Shown here in pieces: positions 37,493-49,265 of a DNA stretch of 64,000 bases. Position 1 is the stretch's first letter, and each line of letters opens with the position of its first letter. The notes under the pieces were generated by a model. It searched no databases, was not told the DNA's origin, and saw nothing but the letters and a program-made list of their open reading frames with translations. The stretch lies in NCBI RefSeq assembly GCF_963678635.1, contig NC_087065.1:68636956-68700955 (forward strand), written 5' to 3'. The position numbers and the translations under genes were made by a program. Origin of the DNA: Symsagittifera roscoffensis. Its lineage: Eukaryota; Xenacoelomorpha; Acoela; Convolutidae.

Positions 37493-39201
37493 GGTTGAGA
37501 ATTTCATGTTTTGTGATATTTTCTCAAGTTAATTTTCTTCGAAACTTTTGAAACATCACGAAAATTGCCGTATCTCGTAAACTAAAAAGATTTGGTAACT
37601 CAAATATGGAAGCCAAAATCGCAAAGACTGGGGAAGTTTTGACAGCGTCTCAACATTTGGTTGTTAATTTCAAACTTGGGAAAATAAACATTGAATTTGA
37701 ACTGGAAAATCGAAAAAAAAATCTTAACCATTGCTCAATACGGATATAGCTTAAACATGCAAGAATATTATGTTGAAAAAGTTTAACCATGACGAGATAG
37801 TGAAGCCCGCATTTAATTATATAATAGAATATTGGGTTGTTATTTTCAAACTTGGGAAAATAAACATTGATTTTATACTGGAAAATCGAAAAAAAAAATC
37901 TTAACCATTGCAATATACGGATATAACTTAAGCATGCAAAAAGAATACGTTGACAAAGCTTAACCGTGGCGAAATAGTGAAGCCCGCATTTAAATATATA
38001 ATAGACAAGGTTGAAAATTTCATGTTTTGTGATATTTTTTCAAGTTACTTTTTTTCGAAACTTTTGAAAAATCTCAAAAATTGCCGTATCTCGTAAACTA
38101 AGAAAAGTTGGTAACTCAAATATCGAGGCCAAAATTGCAACACCTGGGGAAGTTTTGACAGCATCTCAATATTTGAATGTTAATTTCAAACTTGGGAAAA
38201 TAAACATTGAATTTGAATTGGAAAATCGAAAAAAAAAATCTTAACCATTGCAAAATACGGATATAGCTTAAACATGCAAGAATAATACGTTGAGAAAGCT
38301 TAACCATGGCGAGATAGTGAAGCCCGCATTTAATTATATATTAGAATATTGGGTTGTTATTTTCAAACTTGGGAAAATAAACATTGATTTTATACTGGAA
38401 AATCAAAAAAAAATCTTAACCATTGCAATATACGGATATAGCTTAAACATGCAAAAAAAATACGTTGACAAAGCTTAACCATGGCAAAATAGTGAAGCCT
38501 GCAGTTAAATATGTAATAGACAAGGTTGAGAATTTCATGTTTTGTGATATTTTTTCAAGTTATTTTTTCTCGAAACTTTTGAAAAATCTCAAAAATTGCC
38601 GTATCTCCTAAAATAAAAAAATTTGGTAACTCAAATATGGAGGCCAAAGTCGTAAAACCTGGGGAAGTTTTGACAGCATCTCTATATTTGGTTGTTAGTT
38701 TCAAACATGGAAGAATAAACATCAAATTTAAACTGGAAAATCGAAAAAAAAAACTTAACCATTGCAATATACGGATATAGCTTAAACATGCAAAAATAAT
38801 ACGTTGAAAAAGCTTAAACATGGCGAGATAGTGAAGCCTGCATTTAAATATATAAAAGACAAGGTTGAGAATTTCATATTTTGTGAAATTTTTTGCAAGT
38901 TACTTTTTTTCGAAACTTTTGAAAAATCTCGAAAATTGCCGTATCTCGTAAACTAAAAAGCTTTGGTAACTCAAATATGGAGGCCAAAGTCGCAAAACCT
39001 GGGGAAGTTTTGACAGCATCTCAATATTTGGTTGTTAATTTCAAACTTGGGAAAATAAACATTGAATTTAAACTGGAAAATCGAAAAAAAAACTTAACCA
39101 TTGCAATATACGGATATAGCTTAAACATGCAAAAATATTACGTTGAAAAAGCTTAAACATGGCGAGATAGTGAAGCCTGCATTTAAATATATAAAAGACA
39201 A
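37493..39201. repeat. Long block, copy 1 left part
   Basis: B cores are at 37567, 38083, 38598 and 38938 (spacings 516, 515, 340). From about 37660 it matches 43.87-45.4 kb at +6211, with markers attgctcaatacgg, aaccgtggcgaaatag, taagaaaagttgg and gcagttaaatatgtaatag. The 37567 B itself is unlike its partner: it has the aaacatcacgaaaattgcc form of the central region. Confidence 0.87.
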
Positions 39202-41626
39202 GGTTGAGAATTTCATGTTTTGTGATATTTTTTCAAGTTATTTTTTCTCGAAACTTTTGAAAAATCTCAAAAATTGCCGTATCTCCTAAAATAAAAAAAA
39301 TTTGGTAACTCAAATATGGAGGCCAAAGTCGCAAAACCTGGGGAGGTTTTGACAGCATCTCAATATTTGGTTGTTAATTTCAAACTTGGGAAAATGAACA
39401 TTGATTTTATACTGGAAAATCGAAAAAAAAATCTTAACCATTGCAATATACGGATATAGCTTAAACATGCAAAAATAATACGTTGAAAAAACTTAACCAT
39501 GGCGAGATAGTGAAGTATGCATTTAAATATATAATACAATGTTGGGTTGTTAATTTCAAACTTGGGAAAATAAACATTGCTTTTATACTGGAAAATTGAA
39601 AAAAAAAATCTTAACCATTGCAATATACGGATATAGCTTAAACATGCAAAAATAATACGCTGAAAAAGCTCAACCATGGCGAGATAGTGAAGCCCGCATT
39701 TAAAAATATAATAGAATATAATAGAATATTGTGTTGTTAATTTCAAAGTTAGGAAAATATACATTGACTTTAAACTGGAAAATCGAAAAAAAATCTTAAC
39801 CATTGCAATATATGGATATAGCTTAAACATGCAAAAATAATACGTTGAAAAAACTTAACCATGGCAAGATAGTGAAGCCCGCATTTAAATAGTCAAGGTT
39901 GAGAAGTTCATATTTCGTGAAATTTTTTCAAGTTACTTTTTTTCGAAACTTTTGAAAAATCTCAAAAATTGCCGTATCTCGTAAACTAAGAAGATTTGGT
40001 AACTCAAATATGGAGGCCAAAATTGCAACACCTGGGGAAGTTTTGACAGCATCTCAATATTTGATTGTTAATTTCAAACTTGGGAAAATAAACATTGAAT
40101 TTGAACTGGAAAATCGAAAAAAATAATCTTAATCATTGCAAAATACGGATATAGCTTAATCATGCAAAAATTATACGTTGAAAAAACTTAACCATGGCGA
40201 GTTAGTGAAGCCCGCTTTTACTTATATAATAGAATATTGGGTTGTTAATTTCAAACTTGGGAAAATAAACATTGATTTTAAACTGGAAAATCGAAAAAAA
40301 AATCTTAACCATTGCTATATACAGATATAGCTTAAACATGCAAAAATAATACGTTGACAAAGCTTAACCATGGCGAGATAGTGAAGCCCGCATTTAAATA
40401 TATAATAGACAAGATTGAGAATTTCATATTTTGTGAAATTTTTTCAAGTTAATTTTTTTCGAAACTTTTGAAAAATCTCGAAAATTGCCGTATCTTGTAA
40501 TCTAAAAATATTTGGTAACTCAAATATGGAGGACAAAACTGCAACACCTGGGGAAGTTTTGACAGCATCTCAATATTTGAATATTAATTTCAAACTTGGG
40601 AAAACAATCATTGAATTTGAACTGGAAAATCGAAAAAAAAAAATCTTAACCTTGCAAAATACGGATATAGTTTAAACATGCAAGAATAATACGTTGAAAA
40701 AGCTTAACCATGGCGAGTTAGTGAAGCCCGCATTTACCTATATAATAGAATATTGGGTTGTTAATTTCAAACTTGGGAAAATAAACATTGATTTTATACT
40801 GGAAAATCGAAATAAAAATCTTAACCATTGCAAAATACGGATATAGCTTAAACATGCAAAAATAATACATTGACAAAGCTTAACCATGGCGAGATAGTGA
40901 AGCCCGCATTTAAATATATAATAGACAAGGTTGAGAATTTCATGTTTTGTGATATTTTTTCAAGTTGATTTTTCTCGAAACTTTTGAAAAATCTCAAAAA
41001 TTGCCGTATCTCCTAAACTAAAAAGATTTGGTAACTCAAATATGGAGGCCAAAGTCGCAAAACCTGGGGAAGTTTTGACAGCATCTCAATAATTGGTTGT
41101 TAGTTTCAAACTTGGGAGAATAAACATTGAATTTAAACTGGAAAATCGAAAAAAAACCTTAACCATTGCAATATACGGATATAGCTTAAACATGCAAAAA
41201 TAATACGTTGAAAAAGCTTAAACATGGCGAGATAGTGAAGTCCGCATTTAAATATATAATACAATGTTGGGTTGTTAATTTCAAACTTGGGAAAATAAAC
41301 ATTGCTTTTATACTGGAAAATCGAAAAAAAATCTTAACCATTGCAATATACGGATATAGCTTAAACATGCTAAAATAATACGTTGAAAAAGCTTAACCAT
41401 GGCGAGATAGTGAATCCCGCATTTGAAAATATAATAGAATATAATAGAATATTGGTTTGTTAATTTCAAAGTTAGGAAAATAAACATTGAATTTAAACTG
41501 GAAAATCGAAAAAAAATCTTAACCATTGCAATATACGGATATAGCTTAAACATGCAAAAATAATACACTGAAAAAACTTGACCATGGCAAGATAGTGAAG
41601 CCCGCATTTAAATATATAATAGTCAA
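39202..41626. repeat. Long block, copy 1 right part
   Basis: B cores are at 39276, 39971, 40487 and 41003 (spacings 695, 516, 516, then 698). It matches 45.8-48.1 kb at +6553, rising to +7073 beyond 40.0 kb. Markers are gcttttatactgg, acgctgaaaaagctcaacc, the shortened linker catttaaatagtcaagg, cgcttttacttatat, and cttgtaatctaaaaa in the B at 40487. A units with the 10-bp linker duplication lie near 39.71 and 41.44 kb. Confidence 0.87.
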
Positions 41627-43702
41627 GGTTGAGAAGTTTATATTTCGTGAAATTTTTTTAAGTTACTTTTTTTCGAAACTTTTGAAAAATCTCAAAAATT
41701 TCCGTATCTCGTAAACTAAGAAGATTTGGTAACTCAAATATGGAGGCGAAAATTGCAACATCTTGGGACGTTTTGACAGCAACTCAATATTTGAATGTTA
41801 ATTTCAAACTTGGGAAAATAAACATTGAATTTGAACTGGAAAATCGAAAAAAAAAATCTTAACCATTGCAAAATACGGATATAGCTTAAACATGCAAAAA
41901 TAATACGTTGAAACATCTCAACCATGGCAAGATAGTGAAACCCGCATTTAATTATATAATAGAATATTGGGTTGTTAATTTCAAACTTGGGAAAATAAAA
42001 ATTGAGTTTAAACTGGAAAATTGAAAAAAAAATCTTAAACATTGCTATATACGGATATAGCTTAAACATGCAAAAAACATACGTTGAAAAAACTTAACCA
42101 TGGCAAGATAGTGAAGCCCGCATTTAAATATATAATAGACAAGGTTGAGAATTTCATATTTTGTGAAATTTTTTCAATTTAATTTTTTTCGAAACTTTTG
42201 AAAAATCTCAAAAATTGCCGTATCTCGTAAGCTAAGAAGATTTGGTAACTCAAATATGGAGGCCAAAATTGCAACACCTGGGGAAGTTTTGACAGCATCT
42301 CAATATTTGGTTGTTAATTTCAAATTTGGGAAAATAAACTTTGAATTTAAATAGGAAAATCTAAAAAAAAATCTTAACCATTGCAATATACGGATATAGC
42401 TTAAACATGCAAAAATAATACGTTGAAAAAGCTTTAATATGGCGAGATAGTGAAGCCCGCATTTAAATATTTAATAGAATATTGGGTTTTCACTTTCAAA
42501 CTTGGGAAAATAAACATTGAATTTAAACTGGAAAATCGAAAAAAAAATCTTAACCATTGCAAAATAGGAATATAGCTGAAACATGCAAAAATATTACGTT
42601 GAAAAAGCTTAACCATGGCGAGATAGTGAAGCCCGCATTTAATTATATAATAGAATATTCTGTTGTTAATTTCAAACTTGGGAAAATAAACATTGATTTT
42701 ATACTGGAAAATCGAAAAAAAAAATCTTAACCATTGCAATATACGGATATAGCTTAAATATGCAAAAATATTACGTTGAAAAAGCTTAACCATGGCGAGA
42801 TAGTGAAGCCCGCATTTAATTATTTAATAGAATATTCTGTTGTTAATTTCAAACTTGGGAAAATAAACATTGATTTTATACTGGAAAATCGAAAAAAAAA
42901 TCTTAACCATTGCAATATACGGATATAGCTTAAACATGCAAAAAAAATACGTTGACAAAGCTTAACCATGGCCAGATAGTGAAGCCCGCATTTAAATTTA
43001 TAATAGACAAGGTTGAGAATTTCACGTTTTGTGATATTTTTCAAGTTACTTTTTCTCGAAACTTTTGAAAAATCTCAAAAATTGCCGTATCTCCTAAACT
43101 AAAAAAATTTGGTAACTCAAATATGGAGGCCAAAGTCGCAAAACCTGGGGAAGTTTTGACAGCATCTCAATATTTGGTTGTTATTTCAAACTTGGGAGAA
43201 TAAACATTGAATTTAAACTGGAAAATCGAAAAAAAAAAATCTTAACCATTGCAATATACGGATATAGCTTAAACATGCAAAAATAATACGTTGAAAAAGC
43301 TTAAACATGGCGAGATAGTGAAGCCCGCATTTAAACATATAATACAATATTGGGTTGTTAGTTTCAAACTTGGGAAAATAAACATTGATTTTATACTGGA
43401 AAATCGAAAAAAAAAATCTTAACCATTGCAATATACGGATATAGCTTAAACATGCAAAAATAATACGTTGAAAAAACTTAACCATGGCGAGATAGTGCAG
43501 CCCGCATTTAAATATTTAATAGAATATTGGGTTGTTAATTTCAAACTTGGGAAAATAAACATTGATTTTAAACTGGAAAATCGAAAAAAAAATCTTAACC
43601 ATTGCTATATACGGATATAGCTAAAACATGCAAAAAAAATACGTTGAAAAAACTTAACCATGGCGAGATAGTGAAGCCCGCATTTAAATATATCATAGAC
43701 AA
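41627..43702. repeat. Relative of the 2.6-3.5 kb super-repeat
   Basis: B cores are at 41701 (tttccgtatc), 42217 (ctcgtaagctaag) and 43084 (cctaaactaaaaaaattt), spacings 516, 867 and 693. The order and the private strings tttaaataggaaaatct and cacgttttgtgatatttttc match the super-repeats starting at 49.27, 51.87 and 54.80 kb. Four A units sit between 42217 and 43084. Confidence 0.86.
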
Positions 43703-45412
43703 GGTTGAGAATTTCATATTTTGTGAAATTTTTTCAAGTTACTTTTTCTCGAAACTTTTGAAAAATCTCAAAAATTGCCGTATCTCGTAAACTAAGAAGA
43801 TTTGGTAACTCAAATATGGAGGCAAAAATTGAAACACCTGGGGAAGTTTTGACAGCATCTCAATATTTGAATGTTAATTTCAAACTTGGGAAAATAAACA
43901 TTGAATTTGAACTGGAAAATCGAAAAAAAAAATCTTAACCATTGCTCAATACGGATATAACTTAAACATGCAAGAATATTATGTTGAAAAAGTTTAACCA
44001 TGACGAGATAGTGAAGCCCGCATTTCATTATATAATAGAATATTGGGTTGTTATTTTCAAACTTGGGAAAATAAACATTGATTTTATACTGGAAAATCGA
44101 AAAAAAAAATCTTAACCATTGCAATATACGGATATAACTTAAGCATGCAAAAAGAATACGTTGACAAAGCTTAACCGTGGCGAAATAGTGAAGCCCGCAT
44201 TTAAATATATAATAGACAAGGTTGAAAATTTCATGTTTTGTGATATTTTTTCAAGTTAATTTTTTTCGAAACTTTTGAAAAATCTCAAAAATTGCCGTAT
44301 CTCGTAAACTAAGAAAAACTGGTAACTCAAATATGGAGGCCAAAATTGCAACACCTGGGGAAGTTTTGACAGCATCTCAACATTTGAATGTTAATTTCAA
44401 ACTTGGGAAAATAAACATTGAATTTGAATTGGAAAATCGAAAAAAAAAATCTTAACCATTGCAAAATACGGATATAGCTTAAACATGCAAGAATAATACG
44501 TTGAGAAAGCTTAACCATGGCGAGATAGTGAAGCCCGCATTTAATTATATATTAGAATATTGGGTTGTTATTTTCAAACTTGGGAAAATAAACATTGATT
44601 TTATACTGGAAAATCAAAAAAAAATCTTGACCATTGCAATATACGGATATAGCTTAAACATGCAAAAAAAATACGTTGACAAAGCTTAACCATGGCGAAA
44701 TAGTGAAGCCTGCAGTTAAATATGTAATAGACAAGGTTGAGAATATCATGTTTTGTGATATTTTTTCAAGTTATTTTTTCTCGAAACTTTTGAAAAATCT
44801 CAAAAATTGCCGTATCTCCTAAAATAAAAAAAATTTGGTAACTCAAATATGGAGGCCAAAGTCGCAAAACCTGGGGAAGTTTTGACAGCATCTCAATATT
44901 TGGTTGTTAGTTTCAAACTTGGAAGAATAAACATTGAATTTAAACTGGAAAATTGAAAAAAAAACTTAACCATTGCAATATACGGATATAGCTTAAACAT
45001 GCAAAAATAATACGTTGAAAAAGCTTAAACATGGCAAGATAGTGAAGCCTGCATTTAAATATATAAAAGACAAGGTTGAGAATTTCATATTTTGTGAAAT
45101 TTTTTGCAAGTTACTTTTTTTCGAAACTTTTGAAAAATCTCGAAAATTGCCGTATCTCGTAAACTAAGAAGATTTGGTAACTCAAATATGGAGGCCAAAA
45201 TTGCAACACCTGGGGAAGTTTTGACAGCATCTCAATATTTGGTTGTTAGTTTCAAACTTGGAAGAATAAACATTGAATTTAAACTGGAAAATCGAAAAAA
45301 AATCTTAACCATTGCAATATACGGATATAGCTTAAACATGCAAAAATAATACGTTAAAAAAGCTTAAACATGGCAAGATAGTGAAGCCTGCATTTAAATA
45401 TATAAAAGACAA
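43703..45412. repeat. Long block, copy 2 left part
   Basis: B cores are at 43777, 44294, 44809 and 45149. The last three are each 6211 bp from 38083, 38598 and 38938. The 43777 B and the A before it instead match 34163 and 35192 of the 1029-bp HOR, so the left border of the block falls inside the A at about 43.87 kb. Confidence 0.87.
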
Positions 45413-48001
45413 GGTTGAGAATTTCATGTTTTGTGATATTTTTTCAAGTTATTTTTTCTCGAAACTTTTGAAAAATCTCAAAAATTGCCGTATCTACTAA
45501 AATAAAAAAAATTTGGTAACTCAAATATGGAGGCCAAAGTCGCAAAACCTGGGGAAGTTTTGACAGCATCTCAATATTTGGTTGTTAATTTCAAACTTGG
45601 GAAATTAAACATTGATTTTATACTGGAAAATCGAAAAAAAAAAATTTTAACCATTGTCTTATACGGATATAGCTTAAACATGCAAAAATAATACGTTGAA
45701 AAAGCTTAAACATGGCGAGATAGTGAAGCCTGCAGTTAAATATGTAATAGAAAAGGTTGAGAATTTCATGTTTTGTGATATTTTTTCAAGTTATTTTTTC
45801 TCGAAACTTTTGAAAAATCTCAAAAATTGCCGTATCTCCTAAAATAAAAAAAATTTGGTAACTCAAATATGGAGGCCAAAGTCGCAAAACCTGGGGAAGT
45901 TTTGACGGCATCTCAATATTTGGTTGTTAATTTCAAACTTGGGAAAATAAACATTGATTTTATACTGGAAAATCGAAAAAAAAAATCTTAACCATTGCAA
46001 TATACGGATATAGCTTAAACATGCAAAAATAATACGTTGAAAAAACTTAACCATGGCGAGATAGTGAAGTCCGCATTTAAATATTTAATACAATGTTGGG
46101 TTGTTAATTTCAAACTTGGGAAAATAAACATTGCTTTTATACTGGAAAATCGAAAAAAAAAATCTTAACCATTGCAATATACGGATATAGCTTAAACATG
46201 CAAAAATAATACGCTGAAAAAGCTCAACCATGGCGAGATAGTGAAGCCCGCTTTTAAAAATATAATAGAATATAATAGAATATTGGGTTGTTAATTTCAA
46301 AGTTAGGAAAATAAACATTGTCTTTAAACTGGAAAATCGAAAAAAAATCTTAACCATTGCAATATATGAATATAGCTTAAACATGCAAAAATAATACGTT
46401 GAAAAAACTTAACCATGGCAAAATAGTGAAGCCAGCATTTAAATAGTCAAGGTTGAGAAGTTCATATTTCGTGAAATTTTTTCAAGTTACTTTTTTTCGA
46501 AACTTTTGAAAAATCTCAAAAATTGCCGTATCTCGTAAACTAAGAAGATTTGGTAACTCAAATATGGAGGCCAAAATTGCAACACCTGGGGAAGTTTTGA
46601 CAGCATCTCAATATTTGATTGTTAATTTCAAACTTGGGAAAATAAACATTGAATTTGAACTGGAAAATCGAAAAAAATAATCTTAATCATTGCAAAATAC
46701 GGATATAGCTTAATCATTCAAAAATTATACGTTGAAAAAACTTAACCATGGCGAGTTAGTGAAGCCCGCTTTTAAAAATATAATAGAATATAATAGAATA
46801 TTGGGTTGTTAATTTCAAAGTTAGGAAAATAAACATTGACTTTAAAATGGAAAATCGAAAAAAAATCTTAACCATTGCAATATATGAATATAGCTTAAAC
46901 ATGCAAAAATAATACGTTGAAAAAACTTAACCATGGCAAGATAGTGAAGCCAGCATTTAAATAGTCAAGGTTGAGAAGTTCATATTTCGTGAAATTTTTT
47001 CAAGTTACTTTTTTTCGAAACTTTTGAAAAATCTCAAAAATTGCCGTATCTCGTAAACTAAGAAGATTTGGTAACTCAAATATGGAGGCCAAAATTGCAA
47101 CACCTGGGGAAGTTTTGACAGCATCTCAATATTTGATTGTTAATTTCAAACTTGGGAAAATAAACATTGAATTTGAACTGGAAAATCGAAAAAAATAATC
47201 TTAATCATTGCAAAATACGGATATAGCTTAATCATTCAAAAATTATACGTTGAAAAAACTTAACCATGGCGAGTTAGTGAAGCCCGCTTTTACTTATATA
47301 ATAGAATATTGGGTTGTTAATTTCAAACTTGGGAAAATAAACTTTGATTTTAAACTGGAAAATCGAAAAAAAAATCTTAACCATTGCTATATACAGATAT
47401 AGCTTAAACATGCAAAAATAATACGTTGACAAAGCTTAACCATGGCGAGATAGTGAAGCCCGCATTTAAATATATAATAGACAAGATTGAGAATTTCATA
47501 TTTTGTGAAATTTTTTCAAGTTAATTTTTTTTCGAAACTTTTGAAAAATCTCGAAAATTGCCGTATCTTGTAATCTAAAAAGATTTGGTAACTCAAATAT
47601 GGAGGACAAAATTGCAACACCTGGGGAAGTTTTGACAGCATCTCAATATTTGAATGTTAATTTCAAACTTGGGAAAACAAACATTGAATTTGAACTGGAA
47701 AATCGAAAAAAAAAATCTTAACCCTTGCAAAATACGGATATAGTTTAAACATGCAAGAATAATACGTTGAAAAAGCTTAACCATGGCGAGTTAGTGAAGC
47801 CCGCATTTACTTATATAATAGAATATTGGGTTGTTAATTTCAAACTTGGGAAAATAAACATTGATTTTATACTGGAAAATCTAAATAAAAATCTTAACCA
47901 TTGCAATATACGGATATAGCTTAAACATGCAAAAATAATACATTGACAAAGCTTAACCATGGCGAGATAGTGAAGCCCGCATTTAAATATATAATAGACA
48001 A
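45413..48001. repeat. Long block, copy 2 right part, with two local duplications
   Basis: B cores are at 45487 (tctactaaaat), 45829, 46525, 47043 and 47560. Compared with copy 1 it has one extra AB dimer (45487-45829, 342 bp) and one extra 518-bp unit (46525-47043, repeating cttaatcattcaaaaattat and catttaaatagtcaagg). 10-bp linker duplications are near 46.27 and 46.79 kb. Confidence 0.87.
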
Positions 48002-49265
48002 GGTTGAGAATTTCATGTTTTGTGATATTTTTTCAAGTTGATTTTTCTCGAAACTTTTGAAAATTCTCAAAAGTTGCCGTATCTCCTAAACTAAAAAGAT
48101 TTGGTAACTCAAATATGGAGGCCAAAGTCGCAAAACCTGGGGAAGTTTTGACAGCATCTCAATAATTGGTTGTTAGTTTCAAACTTGGGAGAATAAACAT
48201 TGAATTTAAACTGGAAAATCTAAAAAAAACCTTAACCATTGCAATATACGGATATAGCTTAAACATGCAAAAATAATACGTTGAAAAAGCTTAAACATGG
48301 CGAGACAGTGAAGTCCGCATTTAAAAATATAATAGAATATAATAGAATATTGGTTTGTTAATTTCAAAGTTAGGAAAATAAACATTGAATTTAAACTGGA
48401 AAATCGAAAAAAAATCTTAACCATTGCAATATACGGATATAGCTTAAACATGCAAAAATAATACACTGAAAAAACTTGACCATGGCGAGATAGTGAATCC
48501 CGCATTTAAAAATATAATAGAATATAATAGAATATTGGTTTGTTAATTTCAAAGTTAGGAAAATAAACATTGAATTTAAACTGGAAAATCGAAAAAAAAT
48601 CTTAACCATTGCAATATACGGATATAGCTTAAACATGCAAAAATAATACACTGAAAAAACTTGACCATGGCGAGATAGTGAATCCCGCATTTAAAAATAT
48701 AATAGAATATAATAGAATATTGGTTTGTTAATTTCAAAGTTAGGAAAATAAACATTGAATTTAAACTGGAAAATCGAAAAAAAATCTTAACCATTGCAAT
48801 ATACGGATATAGCTTAAACATGCTAAAATAATACACTGAAAAAACTTGACCATGGCGAGATAGTGAATCCCGCATTTAAAAATATAATAGAATATAATAC
48901 AATGTTGGGTTGTTAATTTCAAACTTGGGAAAATAAACATTGCTTTTATACTGGAAAATCGAAAAAAAAATCTTAACCATTGCAATATACGGATATAGCT
49001 TAAACATGCTAAAATAATACGATGAAAAAGCTTAACCATGGCGAGATAGTGAATCCCGCATTTAAAAATATAATAGAATATAATAGAATATTGGTTTGTT
49101 AATTTCAAAGTTAGGAAAATAAACATTGAATTTAAACTGGAAAATCGAAAAAAAATCTTAACCATTGCAATATACGGATATAGCTTAAACATGCAAAAAT
49201 AATACACTGAAAAAACTTGACCATGGCAAGATAGTGAAGCCCGCATTTAAATATATAATAGTCAA
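48002..49265. repeat. B followed by six A, including a 185-bp tandem A variant
   Basis: After the B core at 48076 no B occurs for 1264 bp. A units start near 48169, 48353, 48538, 48723, 48907 and 49091, so most steps are 184-185 bp. The extra ~10 bases are a repeat of ataatagaat in the linker. Shared private strings are ggtttgttaatttcaaagtt, aggaaaataaac and acactgaaaaaacttgacc. The fifth A is a different type (gcttttatactgg), inserted between nearly identical neighbours. Confidence 0.9.

Noticed and set aside
39360-39830. 156-codon minus-strand frame across three A units as a possible repeat protein
   Set aside because: It spans A units of different types and lengths and ends at ordinary repeat variants. 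The near copy at 46.1-46.4 kb is broken early, so no conservation of the frame is seen.
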